Source of the DNA: Streptomyces sp. NBC_01294
Lineage (GTDB): Bacteria; Actinomycetota; Actinomycetes; Streptomycetales; Streptomycetaceae
NCBI RefSeq assembly: GCF_035917235.1
Contig: NZ_CP108423.1
Location: forward strand, 1,240,001 to 1,304,000
Length of the DNA: 64,000 nucleotides
Direction of reading: 5' to 3'
Shown: positions 1-7,679 of the stretch, piece after piece
How the letters are laid out: every line of letters begins with the position of its first letter
Position numbering within the stretch: the first letter of the stretch is position 1
Notes under the pieces: generated by a model
What the model was told of the DNA's origin: nothing
Databases searched by the model: none
The model's input: only the letters and a program-made list of their open reading frames with translations
Translations under genes and position numbers: made by a program

Positions 1-1
1 G

Positions 2-913
2 TTCGCGCTGGAAGAGGTGGTCGAGAAGGAGCTCAACCGCCACCTGAAGGTCACCAAGGACTGGATGCCCCACGAGTACGTCCCGTGGAGCGACGGCCGG
101 AACTTCCCCGGCTTCTTCGAGGACGGCGAGGCCTGGGACCCGGAGCAGTCCAAGGTCACCGACATCGGCAAGATCGCGCTGGTCGTGAACCTGCTGACCG
201 AGGACAACCTCCCCAGCTACCACCACGAGATCGCGACGCTCTTCGGCCGCAACGGCGCCTGGGGCACCTGGGTGCACCGCTGGACGGCCGAGGAAGGCCG
301 CCACGGCATCGTGATGCGCGACTACCTGCTGGCCTCGCGCGCCGTGGACCCGGACAAGCTGGAAGCGTTCCGCATGCAGCACATGTCGGAGGGGTTCGAG
401 TCCGACAACCGCCACTCCATGCTGCACTCGGTGGCGTACGTGGCCTTCCAGGAGCTCGCCACCCGCATCTCGCACCGCAACACCGGCCACCAGTCCGGTG
501 ACCCCGTCTGCGACCGGATGCTGGCGCGCATCGCGCAGGACGAGAACCTGCACATGGTCTTCTACCGCAACCTGCTGGGCGCGGCCTTCGAGCTCGCCCC
601 GGACCTGACCATGGAGGCCGTGCGGGACGTCGTGGTCAACTTCCGGATGCCCGGACACGGCATGCCCGGCTTCGAGCGGATGGCCGCGCAGATGGCGATC
701 GGCGGGGTCTACAACCTGAGGATCCACCACGACGACGTGCTGAGCCCCGTGATCCGCTTCCTGAAGATCATGGACATCGACGGCCTCGGCCCCGAGGGCC
801 AGAAGGCTCAGGAGGAGCTCGGCCTGTTCATGAACGGCCTGGACTCCGAGGCCCGCAAGTTCGACGAGCGCCTGGCCGCCCGCGCCGCGCGCATCGCGGC
901 CCGCAAGGGCTGA
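2..913 (+). CDS. acyl-ACP desaturase (5' end outside window)
   Basis: A di-iron fatty acid desaturase that would introduce a double bond into an acyl chain carried on acyl carrier protein in the cytosol. The frame is open from base 2, so the GTG at 17 is probably an internal codon and the gene begins upstream of the window; 303 residues are visible. Iron-ligand motifs of the family can be seen: EEGRH in the first half (E-E-x-R-H) and DENLH about 90 residues later, with helical sequence between them as expected for a ferritin-like four-helix bundle. The gene stands alone in its direction here. The next gene starts about 140 bp downstream, after a strong hairpin. The family assignment is secure; substrate and double-bond position cannot be read from the sequence. 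Confidence 0.9.
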   Translation, partial: FALEEVVEKELNRHLKVTKDWMPHEYVPWSDGRNFPGFFEDGEAWDPEQSKVTDIGKIALVVNLLTEDNLPSYHHEIATLFGRNGAWGTWVHRWTAEEGRHGIVMRDYLLASRAVDPDKLEAFRMQHMSEGFESDNRHSMLHSVAYVAFQELATRISHRNTGHQSGDPVCDRMLARIAQDENLHMVFYRNLLGAAFELAPDLTMEAVRDVVVNFRMPGHGMPGFERMAAQMAIGGVYNLRIHHDDVLSPVIRFLKIMDIDGLGPEGQKAQEELGLFMNGLDSEARKFDERLAARAARIAARKG

Positions 914-1019
914 CCGACACGCCTGACGCGACACGCCTGACCCGACACGGCCGTACCGGTGCGGCCTGACCGGTACGGCCTGACCGATTTCCGCTCGCTC
1001 GGGCGAGTGATGCCGATTG

Positions 1020-1049
1020 CCCTGGCAGAGCCCCGCTCTGCCAGGGTTT
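1020..1049 (+). terminator. perfect 11-bp hairpin followed by TTT
   Basis: CCCTGGCAGAG at 1020-1030 pairs perfectly with CTCTGCCAGGG at 1036-1046 around a 5-nt loop, and TTT follows. This looks like a terminator for the desaturase gene. It is odd that it ends only 9 bases before the ATG of the next gene at 1056, so its 3' arm overlaps the only candidate ribosome-binding sequence (CAGGG). Confidence 0.75.
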
Positions 1050-1055
1050 CGCGTC

Positions 1056-1358
1056 ATGACCTCGCTCCAGGTGGACATCGACCAGCTGACCCGTCTGACG
1101 CGCGCCCTGGATTCCTCCCTGGTCTCCCTGCGGGACGCCCGGCGCGCGCTGGACCACGTACGGCCCGACCAGCTGGGCACGGCGGACCTCGACGCGGCGT
1201 GCGACCGCTTCCAGGAGCGCTGGGCCCACGGCACGCGGGAGCTGACCAAACGCGTCAAAGGCGTACGGGAAGGCGTGGACCGCAGCGCCGCGGAGTACGG
1301 GGAGCTGGAGGCGGCCATCCGCGCGGCCTTCCTCCGGGCGGCGGCCGCACATGGCTGA
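1056..1358 (+). CDS. small helical WXG100/ESAT-6-like protein
   Basis: A 100-residue, highly charged, all-helical protein with heptad-like spacing of leucines. The size and composition fit WXG100/ESX-type proteins that pair as helical hairpins, although a clear W-x-G turn is not present. The ATG at 1056 is chosen because the alternative TTG at 1017 lies upstream of a strong hairpin. The 3' end overlaps the next gene by 8 bp, so the two are translationally coupled. The likely role is partner or chaperone of the larger WXG-containing protein encoded next. The function is inferred from size, fold prediction and position only. Confidence 0.6.
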   Translation: MTSLQVDIDQLTRLTRALDSSLVSLRDARRALDHVRPDQLGTADLDAACDRFQERWAHGTRELTKRVKGVREGVDRSAAEYGELEAAIRAAFLRAAAAHG

Positions 1359-2484
1359 CCACGCGGCCCTGGGCTTCGACCCGGCCCCCGGGAACCCCGC
1401 GGCGGTCCTGGCCCTGGCCAAGAAGCTCAGCGCCTCGGCGACCTCCCTCGGGGAGGCCTCCCGCGTCGTGAAGGACCTGGTCTCCCACAGCTCGGCGTGG
1501 CAGGGCGAGGCCGCGACGGCCTTCCGCGCCTCCCTCTCGCGCGACCTCCCCCGCTACCTCGGCTCGGCCCACACCTCCCTCGCGGAGGCCGCCCGCCGGC
1601 TCACGGGGTGGCACGACACCCTGGTCGCCCACCGCGAGCTGGCCGCACGCTACGAGTCCCAGGCCGCGGCGGCCAAGACGGAAGAGGCCCTCACCGACGT
1701 CCGCCGCCTGGCCCAGGAACTCGCCACGGAACACGCGGCGGCGGCCCGCCGGGTGGCGCAGACCCTGAACGCGGCGACGGACAAGCTGGCCCCGAAGGAA
1801 CCGGGCCTACTGGCCTCGATCTGGAACAAGATCGTCGAGGATCCGGCGGACGCGCTGTCGAACGCGTCGGCGATCCTGGGGGCGATCGGGGCCGGGGTAG
1901 CCCTCCTCTGCCCGCCGGCGGGGCTCGCGATCATGCTCGTCGGCAGCGGCCTGTCCTTGGCAGCCCTGGTGATGCACACCTCGGACCCGAAGTTCCGCAA
2001 ATCCCTGACGGACGGCTTCACCAAGGGCCAGTTCGACGCGGACTTCTGGAAGAGCGGAGCGACGCTGATCGGCGACGCTGCCGGGACTGTACCCGGCCTG
2101 GCGGCAGTCGCCTCTGGCGCCAAGGCAGGCACGGCGGCCGCTCGCGCAGCGATCGCGGCCGCCCCGGAAGGCAGCGCGCTGACGGGGCTCGCACCTGGAG
2201 CCACTGCGTTCCGACATGCGGCATGGACCAGCGCCGATGACGTGCGGCAGGTGGAAAGCCCCCTCACAGGATGGGCACTGCGGACATCGACCCAGGAAAC
2301 CAGAGATCGGGTAGGGGTGGGCGTGGCCGCCACGGGTGCTGTGACCGCCGGACTCGACTACGCCCCGGATAACGAGGCTCGCGAACACAGCGCGACGGCA
2401 GTGGACGGCACCCGCGGTGTCCTGGAGGATGCCCCCTCAGCCATCAAGAAGACCGGCCATGTCTGGTCGGTGCTGAGGCCGTGA
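1351..2484 (+). CDS. WXG100-domain protein, possible type VII-like secreted effector
   Basis: A 377-residue protein. Residues 1-150 are long amphipathic helices with an SAWQGEAA motif near residue 50, the W-x-G turn typical of WXG100-type domains. A glycine/alanine-rich hydrophobic segment follows around residues 170-200 (reads like one hairpin of membrane-inserting helices), then a region of lower complexity up to the C terminus. The layout of N-terminal helical targeting domain plus variable C terminus resembles type VII-secreted or polymorphic-toxin-like proteins, but I recognise no catalytic domain in the C-terminal half. It starts inside the preceding gene (8-bp overlap) and ends in a GTGA overlap with the next gene, which could encode a cognate partner or immunity protein. 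Confidence 0.6.
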   Translation: MADHAALGFDPAPGNPAAVLALAKKLSASATSLGEASRVVKDLVSHSSAWQGEAATAFRASLSRDLPRYLGSAHTSLAEAARRLTGWHDTLVAHRELAARYESQAAAAKTEEALTDVRRLAQELATEHAAAARRVAQTLNAATDKLAPKEPGLLASIWNKIVEDPADALSNASAILGAIGAGVALLCPPAGLAIMLVGSGLSLAALVMHTSDPKFRKSLTDGFTKGQFDADFWKSGATLIGDAAGTVPGLAAVASGAKAGTAAARAAIAAAPEGSALTGLAPGATAFRHAAWTSADDVRQVESPLTGWALRTSTQETRDRVGVGVAATGAVTAGLDYAPDNEAREHSATAVDGTRGVLEDAPSAIKKTGHVWSVLRP

Positions 2485-3101
2485 CGCAGCAGGGCAATCT
2501 CCCGCCGGTCTGGTTTCGTCTGCCTCCGGGTTTTCACGACATCGGCCCTGAAAACAGGGCGTCATTGAACTCGTTCGCCGAGGCCTTGGGCAGCTCCGAC
2601 GCGCAACGGGAGCTGTCCCACCTCATGGATGATCTGGAGAAACTGACGGGGCACCATGTCGTGCACACCGCGCTCGGCTTTCACCCCGAGGATCCGGTCG
2701 GCGTCACCACGTCACTGTTCTCGCTGACCGTTCGGCCTGTCGAGCAGCCCAACTCCCGACTCGCCGTTGCACGTACGGCTCTGGCCATGGCCGACTCTCC
2801 GTTGTGGACCAGCTCCATCCGCCGATTCATCGACCTGCCGTCAGCTCTCCCGTGCTGCCTGGTCGCCGGGATCATCGCCGTGCCCGATGTGGAGCATCGC
2901 CTCTTTCAGGCCAGAGTGGCAACGGTGCATCCGGATGGACTCCACCTGCTCGTCCTCGATCTGACCAGCGCCGCCACCCAACACGCCGACGCCTACACGG
3001 ACATCCTCGAAGCGGTCGCGCACACCCTCCTCTTCTCCGACCCCGAACCGAGTGTGCCGCCGGCTGCCGGGACCTCACGCATCCTGGAGGTGCTCCTGTG
3101 A
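2481..3101 (+). CDS. hypothetical protein of the WXG operon
   Basis: A 206-residue soluble protein without signal peptide or membrane segment, and with no family that I recognise. GTG at 2481 overlaps the stop of the upstream gene (GTGA), and its own stop overlaps the GTG of the next gene. It is therefore the third cistron of a tightly coupled operon. Base composition is slightly less GC-rich than in neighbouring genes. Its position directly behind a WXG100-type protein suggests an accessory, chaperone or immunity role, which is inference only. Confidence 0.6.
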   Translation: MTQQGNLPPVWFRLPPGFHDIGPENRASLNSFAEALGSSDAQRELSHLMDDLEKLTGHHVVHTALGFHPEDPVGVTTSLFSLTVRPVEQPNSRLAVARTALAMADSPLWTSSIRRFIDLPSALPCCLVAGIIAVPDVEHRLFQARVATVHPDGLHLLVLDLTSAATQHADAYTDILEAVAHTLLFSDPEPSVPPAAGTSRILEVLL

Positions 3102-3679
3102 GCCTCGCACTCACCAAAGCGGCCTGGGACCACCCGCCGACGGCTGTCGGCTACAAGCGATTGGTCACCCGCCGCCTTGGGTGGGTGCTCAGCCTGGGCG
3201 GTCCTCCGTTGATCGCCCTGGCCTGCATCGGCCGCATCCCCCACGCCGGAACGTGCTTCGCCCTCATGACCATGCTCGTGTTCCCCTACCTCCCCTGGGT
3301 GGTCATCGCCTACTTCCGTCGACTCCGGGTCGCAGCCGTACTCCAGGCCTACCCCTGGCGCGAGTGGCCGTGCCGACACCCTGTACGACCGCCCGGAAGC
3401 CCCGCGACCATCGTCATCCCGTTCGGGGACAACTTCACGGCCACGTTCCGGATCATCCCGTTCCCCGTCGTTCTCGCCGCACTGGACGGTGACCACCCGG
3501 ACCGGATCTGGTTCGCGGGGGACCCTCGCTTCGGTGGGGTCGTCTCTCCCGTCGGGGGGCACTACCCGGTGCGGGTCGTGCCCCACACGCCGCGCCGCGA
3601 GGAGTGCGGGGGCGAGGGGTTCGACCTCGCCCGGCGGGTGGGGTTGGTCCGTGCCAGCGGAAAGGCCACGCGCACCTGA
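3098..3679 (+). CDS. small membrane protein, last gene of the WXG operon
   Basis: A 193-residue protein beginning at the GTG that overlaps the previous stop. Two adjacent hydrophobic segments at about residues 28-65 would form a membrane hairpin; the rest is soluble and rich in Pro, Arg and Gly, probably a cytoplasmic C-terminal domain. The longer reading frame upstream (from 2804) overlaps the preceding gene and is discarded. It closes the 1056-3679 operon and converges with the WhiB-like gene, with stops only a few bases apart. Function unknown. Confidence 0.6.
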   Translation: MSLALTKAAWDHPPTAVGYKRLVTRRLGWVLSLGGPPLIALACIGRIPHAGTCFALMTMLVFPYLPWVVIAYFRRLRVAAVLQAYPWREWPCRHPVRPPGSPATIVIPFGDNFTATFRIIPFPVVLAALDGDHPDRIWFAGDPRFGGVVSPVGGHYPVRVVPHTPRREECGGEGFDLARRVGLVRASGKATRT

Positions 3680-3680
3680 G

Positions 3681-3929
3681 TCAACGGCGGCGGGCGCGCA
3701 GCGCGAGGCGCTCGGCCTCCGAGAGGCCGCCCCAGACCCCGAAGCGCTCGTCATTGGCCAGCGCGTACTCCAGGCATGCCGCCCTCCCCTCGCACGCCCC
3801 GCACAGCCGCTTCGCGTCGCGCAGGGACGAGCCCGGCTCCGGGAAGAAGAAGCCCGGGCCCGTCTGGGCGCACAGGGCCAGGTCGTACCAGGCGGTGTCA
3901 GTAGCTGCGGCAGTGGTGTTCATCGACAT
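3681..3929 (-). CDS. WhiB-family iron-sulfur transcriptional regulator
   Basis: An 82-residue Wbl protein. Four cysteines at 20, 43, 46 and 52 (C-x22-C-x2-C-x5-C) would hold a redox- or NO-sensitive [4Fe-4S] cluster. The GVWGG turn at 64-68 and the basic tail after it (the DNA-binding part) are both present. These are small actinobacterial regulators that often act with the primary sigma factor. The start is taken as the ATG at 3929 (MSMN). A TTG at 3968 would add 13 residues without family resemblance. No obvious target lies next to it, and it is transcribed towards the WXG operon. Confidence 0.85.
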   Translation of the reverse strand: MSMNTTAAATDTAWYDLALCAQTGPGFFFPEPGSSLRDAKRLCGACEGRAACLEYALANDERFGVWGGLSEAERLALRARRR

Positions 3930-4089
3930 GCCGGAGAGCCTGACCGCCGCAGATGGACGTCCGATCAACGACTGATCAACAGCGCCACGTCAACCAGACG
4001 CGGCGGGCCGTACCCACTTTTTTGTGGGTACTTGGCTGCGGTCGGCAGCGGGCCGATCCTGGTGACGCGGGGAGTGGTCATGTGATGCG

Positions 4090-4449
4090 TCAGGAGGCCG
4101 ACGACGGGGCGTCGGTGAGCTTTTCCAGGCGTCGGTGGCCCCAGTCGGAGAGGGGAGCCAACGCCTCGGAGAGTTCCCGGCCGAACGCGGTCAAGGAGTA
4201 CACGGTCTTCAGCGGGAGTGCGTCGTGCACCTCCCGGTGCACCAGCCCGTCGGTCTCCATGTCGCGGAGCGCCTGGGTCAGCACCTTCTCGCTGAGTCCC
4301 GGCAATCGACGGCGCAGTTCGCCCGGGCGGTGCGGACCGGATTCCAGCAGCCAGAGCAGAGCCGTCTTCCACTTCCCGTCGATCACAGCGATCGCGGCGG
4401 TTACCCCACAGACATTCGGGTCCTGGGCACGACTGCGCGTCATCTTCAC
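4090..4449 (-). CDS. HxlR-type winged-helix regulator
   Basis: A 119-residue HxlR/MarR-like repressor or activator. The family landmarks are visible: an N-terminal cysteine (C14), DGKWKTALLWLL, GELRRRLPGLSEKVLTQALRDME (recognition helix region) and the YSLTAFGREL wing. It is divergent from the imine-reductase-like gene, with only 42 bp between the start codons, which is the usual arrangement for an HxlR protein controlling a neighbouring redox gene. The single N-terminal Cys may sense electrophiles or quinones, as in related proteins; that is inference. Confidence 0.88.
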   Translation of the reverse strand: MKMTRSRAQDPNVCGVTAAIAVIDGKWKTALLWLLESGPHRPGELRRRLPGLSEKVLTQALRDMETDGLVHREVHDALPLKTVYSLTAFGRELSEALAPLSDWGHRRLEKLTDAPSSAS

Positions 4450-4491
4450 CCCAATCCTTACCTGTTGCCGATATCTGCACGGAGCTGAAGC

Positions 4492-5385
4492 ATGTCTTTA
4501 CACACCGAACAGTCTGCCGTCACCGTCACCGTCCTCGGTCTGGGGCCGATGGGCCGATCCCTGGCGGGTGCGTTCCTGGACGCCGGCCTGCGCACCGCGG
4601 TCTGGAACCGGACGCCGGGCCGGGACCGGGAGTTGATCGCGCGGGGTGCGGTCAGTGCCCGGTCGGCCGAGGAAGCCGCTGCCTCAAGCCGGCTGACCGT
4701 GGTGTGCGTGGTGAACTACGACGCGGTGGACGCCGTGCTGCGGCGCACGGCGGTCACCGACGCACTCAAGGGGCGCACGGTGGTCAACCTGACCGCAGAC
4801 ACGCCGGACCGGGCCCGGGATGCCGCGGCGTGGGCGGCCGAGCACGGCATCCGTTACCTGGACGGTGCGATCATGACGCCGACCACGACCATCGGCACTC
4901 CGGCCGCCGTGTTCATCCACAGCGGCCCGGAGGACCTCTACCACGAACATCGGCCCGTCCTGGAAGCGTTGGGCGGCACCCACACCCACCTCGGCGAGGA
5001 GATCGGCCGGGCGGCGGCATACGACATCGCGCTGCTCGACATCTTCTGGACCGCCATGACGGGCTATGCCCACGCCGTGGCGGTGGCGCGAGCGGAAGGG
5101 GTCACCGCGCGACAGCTGGCGCCGTTCGCCAAGGGGATCGGCGACATACTGCCGCCGATCTTCGAAGGGCTCGCGGAGGAGGTGGACAACGGAACGTTCT
5201 CCGGCGAGGGCAACCCCCTCACCTCGGCGGCGTCGTCCATGGCCCATATCGTCCACGCCTCCGAGGCCCACGGCATCGACGCTGGCGTGATGCGCGCGGC
5301 CGAAGGCCTGGCCCGGCGGGCCATCGGGCAGGGCCACGGAACCGACGGGTTCATGCGGATCGCCGAGCTGCTGGGGCGCCGCTGA
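4492..5385 (+). CDS. NAD(P)H-dependent imine-reductase/beta-hydroxyacid-dehydrogenase-like enzyme
   Basis: A 297-residue two-domain oxidoreductase. The N-terminal Rossmann fold has GLGPMG near residue 16 and WNRTPGR, whose Arg/Thr after the second strand favour NADPH. The C-terminal helical dimerisation domain contains the ALLDIF segment; imine reductases carry the proton-donating Asp at the equivalent place, whereas hydroxyacid dehydrogenases use a Lys that I do not see. GGAG lies 7 bases upstream of the ATG at 4492. An HxlR regulator is divergently transcribed next to it, so expression is probably inducible. The substrate is unknown. Confidence 0.8.
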   Translation: MSLHTEQSAVTVTVLGLGPMGRSLAGAFLDAGLRTAVWNRTPGRDRELIARGAVSARSAEEAAASSRLTVVCVVNYDAVDAVLRRTAVTDALKGRTVVNLTADTPDRARDAAAWAAEHGIRYLDGAIMTPTTTIGTPAAVFIHSGPEDLYHEHRPVLEALGGTHTHLGEEIGRAAAYDIALLDIFWTAMTGYAHAVAVARAEGVTARQLAPFAKGIGDILPPIFEGLAEEVDNGTFSGEGNPLTSAASSMAHIVHASEAHGIDAGVMRAAEGLARRAIGQGHGTDGFMRIAELLGRR

Positions 5386-5474
5386 GGAAGCCGCGCGGGG
5401 CGACCCACGAACCGGTCGCCTGAGACCGCAGGCGCATCAGGTCCGGTCCCCGGATGCCGGGAGCGGATGGACCC

Positions 5475-6503
5475 TCAGTCCTCGTGCTTGGCCCGGCTGG
5501 GCTGGACCCGCTTGGGTTCGCCCGGCATCTTGGGGTAGTCCGGGGGGTAGGGCATGTCGCCCAGGCCGTGCTCGTGTTCGTCGCGGGCCGCGAGCTCCAG
5601 CGCGGCGTCCAGGGAGAAGGCGTGCTCGTCCATGTCCGCGTGCAGGTCGCCCAGTTCGGCGAAGCGGGCCGGCATCGTCACGATGTCGAAGTCACGGGGC
5701 TCCGCGTCGTCCACCTCGTCCCAGCGCAGCGGCGCCGACACCGGGGCGTGCGGGCGGGGGCGGACGGAGTACGCGGAGGCGATCGTGCGGTCGCGGGCCG
5801 TCTGGTTGTAGTCCACGAAGATCCGCTCGCCTCGTTCCTCCTTCCACCAGGCCGTCGTGACCTTGCCCGGCATCCGGCGCTCCAGTTCCCGGCCGAGGGC
5901 GATGGCGCACCGCCGGACCTCGGTGAAGGTCCAGCGCGGCTCGATCGGCACGAAGACGTGCAGCCCGCGGCCTCCCGAGGTCTTGGGCCAGCCGCGCAGA
6001 CCCAGCTCCTCCAGCAGGGCGCGCAGCTCGTGGGCGGCGGCCACCGCGTGGTGGTAGTCGGTGCCCGGCTGCGGGTCCAGGTCGATCCGGAGCTCGTCGG
6101 GCCGGTCGGTGTCGTCGCGCCGCACGGGCCAGGGGTGGAACGTGAGGCAGCCCAGGTTGGCGGCCCACAGGACGGCGGCCGGCTCGGTCGGGCAGATCTC
6201 GTCGGCCGTGCGGCCGCTCGGGAAGGCGATGTGGGCGGTCGGAATCCAGTCGGGAAGGTTCTTCGGCGCCCTCTTCTGGAAGAAGGACTCGCCCTCCACC
6301 CCGTCCGGGAAGCGCTCCAGGGTCGTCGGCCGGTTGCGCAGGGCGCGCGTGATGCCGTCCGCGACCGCGAGGTAGTACTCGGCCACGTGCCGCTTGGTGA
6401 GCCCGCGCTCCGGGAAGTACACCTTGTCCGGGCTGGACAGGCGTACCGTCCGCCCGCCCGCGTCCAGCTCGATCGCATTACCGGCAGCACCCATGTGCGC
6501 CAC
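5475..6503 (-). CDS. ligD: LigD-type DNA polymerase/primase domain protein (NHEJ)
   Basis: A 342-residue archaeo-eukaryotic-primase-type polymerase, the stand-alone form of the LigD POL domain. It fills gaps and adds (ribo)nucleotides during Ku-dependent non-homologous end joining. Seen in the sequence: PDKVYFPE near the N terminus, RIDLDPQ with the paired metal-binding aspartates, KTSGGRGLHVFVPI (phosphate-binding region) and FVDYNQ. Neither a nuclease nor a ligase domain is attached; the ligase is the divergent gene at 6570. ATG codons at 6503 and 6494 are both possible starts. No ku gene lies in the window. Confidence 0.88.
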   Translation of the reverse strand: MAHMGAAGNAIELDAGGRTVRLSSPDKVYFPERGLTKRHVAEYYLAVADGITRALRNRPTTLERFPDGVEGESFFQKRAPKNLPDWIPTAHIAFPSGRTADEICPTEPAAVLWAANLGCLTFHPWPVRRDDTDRPDELRIDLDPQPGTDYHHAVAAAHELRALLEELGLRGWPKTSGGRGLHVFVPIEPRWTFTEVRRCAIALGRELERRMPGKVTTAWWKEERGERIFVDYNQTARDRTIASAYSVRPRPHAPVSAPLRWDEVDDAEPRDFDIVTMPARFAELGDLHADMDEHAFSLDAALELAARDEHEHGLGDMPYPPDYPKMPGEPKRVQPSRAKHED

Positions 6504-6569
6504 GGTAGGCGGGCCCGGTCATACGCGCATACCGGGCGGGTCCGGACGTACCACCGCAGAATCAGAGGC

Positions 6570-7649
6570 ATGGATCTGCCCGTGATGCCTCCCGTGAAAC
6601 CGATGCTCGCCAAGTCCGTGGCGAAGATCCCGCCCGGCATGCAGTACGAGGCCAAGTGGGACGGCTTCCGGGCCATCGTGCATCGCGACGGTGATGAGAT
6701 CGAGCTGGGCAGCCGCACGGGAAAGACTCTGACCAGGTACTTTCCCGAGCTGGCGGAGGCCCTGAAGAGCAATCTGCCCAGCCGCTGCGTCGTCGACGGC
6801 GAGATCGTGATCGTTCATGGCGGGCGGCTCGATTTCGACCGGCTGACCGAGCGGATCCATCCCGCGCAGTCCCGCGTCGCCCTGCTGGCCGAGACGACCC
6901 CCGCCAGCTTCGTCGCCTTCGACCTGCTCGCGCTCGGCGACGAGTCGCTGCTCGACACCCCGCTCGCCGATCGCCGTGCCGCCCTGGTCCAGTGCCTCTC
7001 CACGGCCCGTCCCCCCGTCCATCTCGCGCCCGCGACCACGGATCCCGCGCTCGCGCAGGAGTGGTTCGAGCGGTTCGAGGGCGCCGGGCTCGACGGGGTG
7101 ATCGCCAAACCCCTCGATCTCCTCTACCGGCCCGATGCCCGTCTCATGTTCAAGATCAAGCACGAACGTACCGCCGACGTGGTCGTCGCGGGTTTCCGTT
7201 TCCACAAGAGCGGTCCGATTGTCGGATCGCTGCTGCTCGGCCTGTACGACGACCACGGCACCCTCCAGCACGTGGGCGTGTGCGCCGCCTTCCCCATGAA
7301 GCGCCGCGCCGAGCTGGTGGAGGAACTCGAACCCCTGCGGATGCCCGACCCGACCGGGCACCCCTGGGCGGCCTGGGCCGAGGAGTCCGCCCACGAGAGC
7401 GCCCGGCTGCCCGGCGCGCAGAGCCGCTGGACCGGCAAGAAGGACCTGTCCTGGGTGCCGCTGCGCCCCGAGCGGGTCGTCGAGGTGAAGTACGACCACA
7501 TGGAGGGCGACCGCTTCCGGCACACCGCCCAGTTCGGCCGCTGGCGGGCCGACCGGGCCCCGGAGAGCTGCACCTACGCCCAGTTGGAGGAGGTCGTCGG
7601 CTACGACCTCGCCGAGGTGCTCGGCCCGGCCGCCGGCACCGCCGGCTGA
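6570..7649 (+). CDS. ATP-dependent DNA ligase (LigC/LigD-ligase type)
   Basis: A 359-residue ATP-dependent ligase. The adenylation domain has the nucleotide-accepting lysine K29 in KWDG, RTGK shortly after it, VDGEIV (motif III), DGVIAKPL (motif IV) and FKIKHER (motif V). An OB-fold domain with EVKYDHMEGDRFRH ends the protein. It seals nicks using ATP, most likely together with the divergently transcribed LigD polymerase 66 bp away as a split NHEJ machine. The ATG at 6570 is chosen over the much longer frame, which reads antisense through the polymerase gene. Confidence 0.9.
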   Translation: MDLPVMPPVKPMLAKSVAKIPPGMQYEAKWDGFRAIVHRDGDEIELGSRTGKTLTRYFPELAEALKSNLPSRCVVDGEIVIVHGGRLDFDRLTERIHPAQSRVALLAETTPASFVAFDLLALGDESLLDTPLADRRAALVQCLSTARPPVHLAPATTDPALAQEWFERFEGAGLDGVIAKPLDLLYRPDARLMFKIKHERTADVVVAGFRFHKSGPIVGSLLLGLYDDHGTLQHVGVCAAFPMKRRAELVEELEPLRMPDPTGHPWAAWAEESAHESARLPGAQSRWTGKKDLSWVPLRPERVVEVKYDHMEGDRFRHTAQFGRWRADRAPESCTYAQLEEVVGYDLAEVLGPAAGTAG

Positions 7650-7679
7650 GTCGGCGGCGGCACGCCGGCCCGGCCCGCC

